NCBI GenBank assembly: GCA_017307785.1
Contig: JAFKGI010000058.1
Coordinates: forward strand, 1-42,487
Length of the DNA: 42,487 bases
Direction: 5' to 3'
From: Vulcanimicrobiota bacterium
GTDB lineage: Bacteria > Vulcanimicrobiota > Xenobia > Xenobiales > JADMJV01
Shown here: positions 38,547 through 42,487 of the stretch, one piece after another
How positions within the stretch are numbered: position 1 is the stretch's first letter
Layout: the number at the start of each line of letters is the position of its first letter
Position numbers and translations under genes: made by a program
The notes under the pieces: generated by a model
Seen by the model: only the letters and a program-made list of their open reading frames with translations
What the model was told of the DNA's origin: nothing
Database searches by the model: none

Positions 38547-38974
38547 AAGTTCCAGCTGGCTCCGTCGATTTCGAATTGCACGGGGGCTTCTTTGCCGGCG
38601 TTGTAGAGCACCCAGAAGCGCGGCTTGAGGCTGGTTTCGCCGATGACGTTGTATTTGAGCTCGACGAAGGTCTTCTGACCGGAGTCGACGGTGCCGACTT
38701 CTTTCTTGATGGTGTCTTCCAGACGGCCGGTCTTGCTCCACAGCTCCATTTGCACTTGCACTTTGTCGACGGCAACGTCGGTGGTGTTCTGCATCCACAG
38801 GTGGTAGCGGCCCGAGGCGCCGTTCATGCTGATGGTCGAGGAGCCGTCCTGCACGATCTTGAGGATCTTCAGGGGATGCGGGCCCGGGTCGGATTTGCGA
38901 CGGGCGGCGTAGGCGGGCATGAGAACGGTGCCGGCGGCGGCCAGGGCCAGAGCGGCGAACTGATAGCTTTTCAT
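38543..38974 (-). CDS. Exported hypothetical protein, 143 aa
   Basis: An ideal ribosome site (TTTTGGAGGTCCTATG) precedes ATG 38974. The protein has a signal peptide (MKSYQFAALALAAAGTVLMP, cleavage after AYA). The mature part is beta-rich (GRYHLWMQNTTDVAVDKVQV, VELKYNVIGE, RFWVLYNAG) and looks like a small Ig-like/FxLYD-type domain. Probably periplasmic or surface-located. Function unknown. Confidence 0.82.
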   Translation of the reverse strand: MKSYQFAALALAAAGTVLMPAYAARRKSDPGPHPLKILKIVQDGSSTISMNGASGRYHLWMQNTTDVAVDKVQVQMELWSKTGRLEDTIKKEVGTVDSGQKTFVELKYNVIGETSLKPRFWVLYNAGKEAPVQFEIDGASWNF

Positions 38975-39077
38975 AGGACCTCCAAAAATGTGACTGTGCT
39001 TATTTCCCTGAATCCTTGTTTCTTAAGCACCTTGATGGAATTTCAAATTTTTGGCCCGGTTTCCTGTGTAGACGGTG

Positions 39078-39106
39078 TTGACAAGCCGCTAGGCCCATGG
39101 TATGAA
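39078..39106 (+). promoter_or_regulatory. Sigma-70-type promoter for tRNA-Gly/Thr-secE string
   Basis: TTGACA (39078-39083), 17-nt spacer, TATGAA (39101-39106). Transcription would start about 40 nt before tRNA-Gly. Confidence 0.8.
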
Positions 39107-39151
39107 AAGCAGCGTTACATCGTCCCAAGCCAAACGGGGCAAATGTTATTT

Positions 39152-39227
39152 GCGGGAGTAGCTCAGTTGGTAGAGCGTCAGCCTTCCAAGCTGAATGTCG
39201 CGAGTTCGAACCTCGTCTCCCGCTCCA
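39152..39227 (+). tRNA. tRNA-Gly (anticodon TCC)
   Basis: Complete cloverleaf: acceptor GCGGGAG pairs with CTCCCGC, anticodon stem TCAGC/GCTGA with loop CTTCCAA (anticodon TCC), T-arm GAGTTCGAACCTC, discriminator T and encoded CCA. It reads GGA/GGG. It lies five nt before tRNA-Thr. Confidence 0.97.
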
Positions 39228-39232
39228 AGTTC

Positions 39233-39308
39233 GCTGGAGTAGCTCAGTTGGCAGAGCACGTCCTTGGTAAGGACGAGGTCGGCGGTTCGAGCCCGCTCTC
39301 CAGCTCCA
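39233..39308 (+). tRNA. tRNA-Thr (anticodon GGT)
   Basis: Acceptor GCTGGAG pairs with CTCCAGC; anticodon stem CGTCC/GGACG with loop TTGGTAA (anticodon GGT); T-arm CGGTTCGAGCCCG; encoded CCA. It reads ACC/ACT. In many bacteria a Thr tRNA precedes tuf in this neighbourhood; here no tuf follows. Confidence 0.97.
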
Positions 39309-39313
39309 ATCGG

Positions 39314-39336
39314 GGAGTTTGTTTTATGCAAACTCC
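39314..39336 (+). other. Hairpin after tRNA-Thr
   Basis: GGAGTTTG (39314-39321) and CAAACTCC (39329-39336) form a perfect 8-bp stem with a 7-nt loop. There is no T-tract directly after; a run of eight T lies at 39388-39395. The 228-nt gap to secE (39309-39536) holds nothing else I can identify. It may be an RNA-processing or attenuation structure. Confidence 0.5.
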
Positions 39337-39536
39337 AAGGGCCCTAAAAAAGTTTGATGCGCAAGCGTCCGACGGCCGAAGGGTCTCTTTTTTTTGGTGA
39401 AGGTGAACTTTGAAGTGAATTTCCGAGTTCGCCGCAGTGGGGATTCCCACGCGTGTCGCCTCGAGGTTGTGTCGTCATGTTTGGCGGCTGCATCCCGGGC
39501 GGTATAGGGATGGGATTTCCCAGAGGAGGCGCAGCG

Positions 39537-39842
39537 ATGGCCGGTCAACCAGCTAAAAAACGAACAGGTCCACGGCGCGATCGCAGCGAGACGAAAGCTG
39601 CGATGGCGAGCGGAGGAGCCACCACTACGGTGACCCCCGCGCCCGAGGCCGCGGCTCCGTCAGGCTGGTCGCCCGCCGCTTTCAGTGCTTATCTGCAGGG
39701 CGTCAAGCTCGAGATGGGCCGTGTGAGCTGGCCCTCCGCTCGCGAATTGCAGGCAGCCACCACCGTGGTGATGGTCACCCTGATTCTCTTCGCCGGCTAT
39801 CTGGGACTGCTGGACGCCATTCTAAAGCGGTTCTTCCGCTAA
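39537..39842 (+). CDS. secE: Preprotein translocase subunit SecE
   Basis: ATG 39537 has GAGGAGG eight nt upstream. The 101-residue protein has a long basic/disordered N-terminus (PAKKRTGPRRDRSETK, then an Ala/Thr/Pro linker) followed by the conserved SecE core YLQGVKLEMGRVSWPSAREL and one membrane helix TTVVMVTLILFAGYLGLLDA. It stabilises SecY in the SecYEG channel. It is followed 25 nt later by nusG, the classic arrangement. Confidence 0.95.
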   Translation: MAGQPAKKRTGPRRDRSETKAAMASGGATTTVTPAPEAAAPSGWSPAAFSAYLQGVKLEMGRVSWPSARELQAATTVVMVTLILFAGYLGLLDAILKRFFR

Positions 39843-39867
39843 AAGCCCCGACCCCTTAGGAGTGATC

Positions 39868-40509
39868 ATGGAACAGCAAGAACAGGATATCGCTGAAGAG
39901 CAGCAAGTCGCCGAAGCCGTTGCCGAGAGCGTTGAGAGCGTCGAAGCACCCGTGGTGGCTGCGCCCGCTCCGGTGGACCCCCGCATCAGTTGGTACGTGA
40001 TTCACACTTACTCGGGTTACGAGAACAAGGTGCGCGACAACTTGATGCGTCGTATTGACTCGATGGGCATGCGGGACCGGATCTTCCAGGTCCACGTTCC
40101 CACCGAGGAAGAACTCGAGTTCAAAGACGGTAAGAAAAAGACCGTCATGCGCAAAATCTATCCGGGCTACGTCTTCGTCGAGATGATTCTCACCGAAGAG
40201 TCCTGGTATGTCGTGCGGAACACTTCGGGCGTGACTGGCTTCGTCAGTCCTGGCGCCAAGCCGGTGCCGTTGCCCGAAGACGAAGTGCGTCGCATCAAAC
40301 AGTTGATGGGTATGGAAGCCCCCACCCGGGTCAAACTCGACCTCGCCGTGGGACAGGCCATCAAAGTCACCCACGGTCCCTTCCAGGACTTCCACGGCGT
40401 GGTGGAGGAGGTCACTCCGGATCGCGAGAAAGTGCGCGTCCTGATTTCGATCTTCGGCCGCGAAACTCCGGTGGAACTGGATTTCGGACAAGTCGAGAAG
40501 CTCTCGTAA
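39868..40509 (+). CDS. nusG: Transcription termination/antitermination protein NusG
   Basis: This 213-residue protein has an acidic N-terminal extension of about 40 residues rich in Glu, Val and Ala (QQVAEAVAESVESVEAP) before the NGN domain (WYVIHTYSGYENKVRDNL, MRKIYPGYVFVEMIL, WYVVRNTSGVTGFVS). A KOW domain follows (VGQAIKVTHGPFQDFHGVV). It links RNA polymerase to Rho and ribosomes. ATG 39868 has AGGAG eight nt upstream. The acidic extension is longer than in E. coli. Confidence 0.97.
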   Translation: MEQQEQDIAEEQQVAEAVAESVESVEAPVVAAPAPVDPRISWYVIHTYSGYENKVRDNLMRRIDSMGMRDRIFQVHVPTEEELEFKDGKKKTVMRKIYPGYVFVEMILTEESWYVVRNTSGVTGFVSPGAKPVPLPEDEVRRIKQLMGMEAPTRVKLDLAVGQAIKVTHGPFQDFHGVVEEVTPDREKVRVLISIFGRETPVELDFGQVEKLS

Positions 40510-40535
40510 GGTCATAGAGATAAAGAGGAGTAGTC

Positions 40536-40961
40536 ATGGCTAAGAAAGTTAAAGCAATGGTGAAGCTGCAGTGCCCGGCAGGAAAGGCCAACCCGGCACC
40601 GCCGGTCGGTCCCGCCCTCGGTCAGCACGGCGTGAACATCATGGAGTTCGTGAAGCAGTACAATGAGCGTACCGCTTCGCAGATCGGCATGATCATCCCG
40701 GTCGAGATTACCATCTTCGAAGACCGCTCCTTCACCTTCATCACCAAGACCCCGCCAGCCGCCACCTTGCTCGTCAAGGAAGCCGGCATTCCCAAGGGTT
40801 CCGGTGAGCCCAATAAGAAGAAGGTCGGTAAAGTGACCGCCGCGCAGGTTCGCAAGGTCGCCGAAATCAAGATGCCCGACCTGAACGCCAACGATATCGA
40901 CGCCGCTATCGCCATCATCGAGGGCACCGCCCGTTCGATGGGCCTGGAAGTCGTAGGTTAA
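40536..40961 (+). CDS. rplK: 50S ribosomal protein L11
   Basis: The 141-residue protein has standard length and motifs: AMVKLQCPAGKANPAPPVGP, ALGQHGVNIMEF, KTPPAATLLVKEAG, and the C-terminal RNA-binding domain ending AIIEGTARSMGLEVVG. It binds the 23S rRNA GTPase centre. It starts 27 nt after nusG with GAGGAG upstream. Confidence 0.98.
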   Translation: MAKKVKAMVKLQCPAGKANPAPPVGPALGQHGVNIMEFVKQYNERTASQIGMIIPVEITIFEDRSFTFITKTPPAATLLVKEAGIPKGSGEPNKKKVGKVTAAQVRKVAEIKMPDLNANDIDAAIAIIEGTARSMGLEVVG

Positions 40962-40974
40962 GTCCAAAGGTTTT

Positions 40975-41000
40975 GAAGCCTGACTCTGGTCAGGCTTCAT
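40975..41000 (+). promoter_or_regulatory. Hairpin between rplK and rplA (attenuator or weak terminator)
   Basis: GAAGCCTGAC (40975-40984), loop TCTG, GTCAGGCTTC (40989-40998): a perfect 10-bp stem followed by ATTTATTTTG. The T-tract is interrupted. Placed in the gap before rplA, it could reduce or regulate L1 synthesis. Confidence 0.65.
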
Positions 41001-41052
41001 TTATTTTGTGGGAGATCTCGGCGACGGGGTCGTTCGCACCACGGAGGTATAT

Positions 41053-41760
41053 ATGGCAAAGCAAACCAAGAAACGTAAGGCCGCTCTCGAGGCCTACGAC
41101 AAGAACGCACTGCATGCGCTCGAAGAAGCAATCGGAGTGGTCAAGAAGATCGCTTCGGAAAAGTTTGATGCGACCGTCGAGTGTCACATCAAGCTGGGTA
41201 TCGACCCGCGTAAAAGTGACCAGACCGTGCGCGGCACGACCGTTCTGCCTCACGGCACCGGTAAGACCCCTCGCGTCATCGTCTTCACCAAGGGTGACCG
41301 TATCCGCGCCGCCGAAGGCGCCGGAGCCGACGCCGCTGGTGCTGAAGACCTGGTCGCCAAAGTCAAGGGCGGCTGGTCCGACTTTGACCTGGTGGTCGCA
41401 ACCCCGGACATGATGGGCCTGATCGGTAAAGACCTCGGTCGTATCCTGGGACCGCGTATGCCCAACCCCAAGGCCGGCACCGTCACCCCTGACGTAGTCA
41501 AAGCCGTGGAAGAACTGAAGTCCGGCAAGGTTCAATACCGCGCCGACAAGCAGGGCGTGGTGCACTCCAGCATCGGCCGCCTGTCCTTCGAGGAAGGCAA
41601 GCTGCTCGAGAACCTGCGTGTGCTTCTGGATGCCATCGTCAAGGCCAAGCCCCAGAGCTCCAAGGGCACCTATCTGCGCTCGATCTCGCTGGCCTCGACC
41701 ATGTCGCCGGCCGTTCGCGTCGACACCACCAAGGCTGTTGCCAAGTCCGCCGCCAACTAA
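41053..41760 (+). CDS. rplA: 50S ribosomal protein L1
   Basis: This 235-residue protein has the L1 signatures FDATVECHIKLGIDPRKSDQ, LPHGTGKTPRVIVFTKGD, MGLIGKDLGRILGPRMPNPK and GTVTPDVVKAVEELKSGKV. It binds 23S rRNA at the L1 stalk and usually represses its own operon. GGAGG precedes ATG 41053. The usual next genes rplJ, rplL and rpoBC do not follow; a strong terminator and a tRNA come instead. Confidence 0.98.
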   Translation: MAKQTKKRKAALEAYDKNALHALEEAIGVVKKIASEKFDATVECHIKLGIDPRKSDQTVRGTTVLPHGTGKTPRVIVFTKGDRIRAAEGAGADAAGAEDLVAKVKGGWSDFDLVVATPDMMGLIGKDLGRILGPRMPNPKAGTVTPDVVKAVEELKSGKVQYRADKQGVVHSSIGRLSFEEGKLLENLRVLLDAIVKAKPQSSKGTYLRSISLASTMSPAVRVDTTKAVAKSAAN

Positions 41761-41781
41761 GCAGCAGGCTTCGCACTTCTC

Positions 41782-41811
41782 AAAGGGCCCGTCTCCGGAC
41801 GGGCCCTTTTT
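41782..41811 (+). terminator. Rho-independent terminator after rplA
   Basis: GGGCCCGTC (41785-41793), loop TCCG, GACGGGCCC (41798-41806), then TTTTT, with flanking AAA/TTT extending the stem. It ends the secE-rplA unit. Confidence 0.92.
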
Positions 41812-41989
41812 GATTTCGCCTTGAGGGTGCCCTCAGGGCTTCCGGGGGGCGCCCGGCCCATCGGCCCGGAGAAGTGCTCCAGAGGCCTCTCTGACCCAAG
41901 AAAGGCCGCTGTGGAGCCTGTTCTAACGGACCAAAGCCGCCAACTTTTGGGATGTCGCCAAATCTCCGAGATAAAGACGAAAAAAAGGC
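41812..41989. other. Intergenic stretch, no gene seen
   Basis: Between the rplA terminator and the tRNA-Ala promoter I see no credible coding frame (the 61-codon frame from 41821 has no ribosome site) and no convincing hairpin. Confidence 0.6.
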
Positions 41990-42018
41990 TTGACAGGGCG
42001 AGATGAAGGCATTATATT
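41990..42018 (+). promoter_or_regulatory. Strong sigma-70-type promoter for tRNA-Ala
   Basis: TTGACA (41990-41995), exactly 17 nt, TATATT (42013-42018). The transcription start would fall about 42025, five nt before the tRNA. Confidence 0.92.
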
Positions 42019-42029
42019 CTCAATCCCAC

Positions 42030-42105
<76 letters not shown>

Positions 42106-42106
42106 T

Positions 42107-42136
42107 AAGGCCCGCTTGAAAAAGCGGGCCTTTTTT
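42107..42136 (+). terminator. Rho-independent terminator after tRNA-Ala
   Basis: AAGGCCCGCTT (42107-42117), GAAA loop, AAGCGGGCCTT (42122-42132), followed by a T run: perfect 11-bp stem. Confidence 0.93.
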
Positions 42137-42158
42137 ATTATCCGCTTGCTTTACACGG

Positions 42159-42186
42159 CTGTAGCAAAGTTTTTGTGCACTCGACA
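42159..42186 (+). repeat. Partial copy of the 28.5-kb intergenic repeat
   Basis: GGCTGTAGCAAAGTTTTTG then TGCACTCGAC matches the start of the repeats at 28468-28710 (GTAGxGCAATTTGT, TGCACTCGAT), but the second half (GCACTAC) is missing. Confidence 0.4.
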
Positions 42187-42215
42187 GGAACTCCATGGTT
42201 CGGCGAGAAAGGCAG

Positions 42216-42290
42216 TCCTCCGAATCGAATGGTTCAGAGGAGATGCTTCAATTGAAGCAGTCGCTGAAACCCCGGCTCAGAGAAGCCGGG
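42216..42290 (+). ncRNA. Three consecutive hairpins upstream of last gene (possible structured RNA)
   Basis: Hairpin 1: 42216-42226 with 42231-42241, 11 positions with one mismatch and one G-U, loop GAAT. Hairpin 2: TGCTTCAATTGAAGCA (42244-42259), a perfect 16-nt palindrome. Hairpin 3: CCCGGCT/AGCCGGG (42271-42290) with a 6-nt loop. They occupy 75 nt just before the start of an unknown coding frame. I do not recognise a known riboswitch class. Confidence 0.4.
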
Positions 42291-42315
42291 AACGGATTGA
42301 GAGTGAGAGAGTACG

Positions 42316-42487
42316 ATGGCGTACAGGCCCTGTAGATTTCGTAGTTCCGTGCTGGGTGTTTTCCAGTGTGAGAAGCATATGTTTCAACATTCGTACCCAG
42401 AGATATACAACGAGGTTTACGAATATTGGATCGAGCATGTGCCGGATCGCTTCTGTGGTTACGTGGATTTTGGGTTCAGCCTCGAAG
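42316..42487 (+). CDS. Unknown protein, N-terminal part (cut by window end)
   Basis: ATG 42316 opens a frame with no stop to the window end (57 codons), starting MAYRPCRFRSSVLGVFQCE and continuing HSYPEIYNEVYEYWIEHV. GAGAGAG lies eight or so nt upstream. Residue content is plausible for a folded protein. Composition is less GC-rich than neighbouring genes. No family recognised. Confidence 0.5.
   Translation, partial: MAYRPCRFRSSVLGVFQCEKHMFQHSYPEIYNEVYEYWIEHVPDRFCGYVDFGFSLE

Noticed and set aside
39361..39395. Terminator before secE at the eight-T run
   Set aside because: The only stem I can form (GAC..GTC with a bulge) is too weak to claim.
41821..42006. Possible 61-codon gene after rplA
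   Set aside because: No ribosome site, ends inside the tRNA-Ala promoter, and the composition does not look coding.
42137..42487. Known riboswitch or group II intron end
   Set aside because: The three hairpins do not match the conserved cores I know, and no reverse-transcriptase-like motif is in the short open frame.

Overview
The window reads as chromosomal DNA of a high-GC, Gram-negative-type bacterium. Genes are densely packed, many are joined by 4-nt ATGA/GTGA overlaps, and GTG/TTG starts are common. It contains a secE-nusG-rplK-rplA block, three tRNAs with encoded CCA, type IV pilus/type II secretion parts, a transmembrane Ser/Thr kinase and large repeat proteins. I cannot place it taxonomically. 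The mixture would fit a poorly sampled phylum (for example the Eremiobacterota/Vulcanimicrobiota or Armatimonadota neighbourhood), but that is a guess.

Layout. 1-5.4 kb: end of an HNH nuclease facing an Imm10-like protein, a free-standing NRPS-like A-PCP-TE enzyme, an orphan ccoG, and small hypotheticals including a 37-aa upstream ORF. 5.5-9.6 kb: an 800-aa LysM/33-residue-repeat protein, rsmH and two small genes. 9.6-16.6 kb (minus strand): a coupled operon of PilX-like protein, two pseudopilins, GspF, histidine kinase and transmembrane Ser/Thr kinase, with a NarL-type regulator just downstream. 16.7-23.1 kb: an MFS transporter divergent from a coupled five-gene set (GTP cyclohydrolase II::RibD-reductase fusion, zinc-less MDR dehydrogenase, GT4 glycosyltransferase, two methyltransferases), with a degenerate 6-pyruvoyl-tetrahydropterin-synthase homologue facing it. 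23.2-28.5 kb: ABC transporter operon with TPR and small membrane proteins, a CBS-GAF histidine kinase and an alpha/beta hydrolase. 28.46-28.71 kb: a three-copy intergenic repeat. 28.7-33.6 kb: zinc-ribbon protein, a 608-aa curlin-like repeat protein and a 511-aa orphan. 33.7-38.97 kb: acyl-CoA ligase, a 28-aa ORF, ferredoxin-NADP reductase, malate/lactate dehydrogenase, CinA-type domain protein and a secreted protein. 39.1-42.1 kb: promoter, tRNA-Gly, tRNA-Thr, secE, nusG, rplK, rplA, terminator, promoter, tRNA-Ala, terminator. 42.1-42.5 kb: visibly AT-richer DNA with three consecutive hairpins and the start of an unknown gene.

The best candidate for an undescribed system is the 17.85-23.13 kb cluster. 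It combines the first steps of riboflavin/pterin chemistry (GTP ring opening, ribosyl reduction, a PTPS fold) with a dehydrogenase, glycosyltransferase and two methyltransferases. Nothing else of riboflavin synthesis (ribB, ribE, ribH, deaminase domain) is present. I infer a pathway to a glycosylated, methylated pteridine- or flavin-like metabolite, perhaps exported by the adjacent MFS protein. Second choices are the two large repeat proteins, which share a C-terminal motif, and the pseudopilin/kinase operon.
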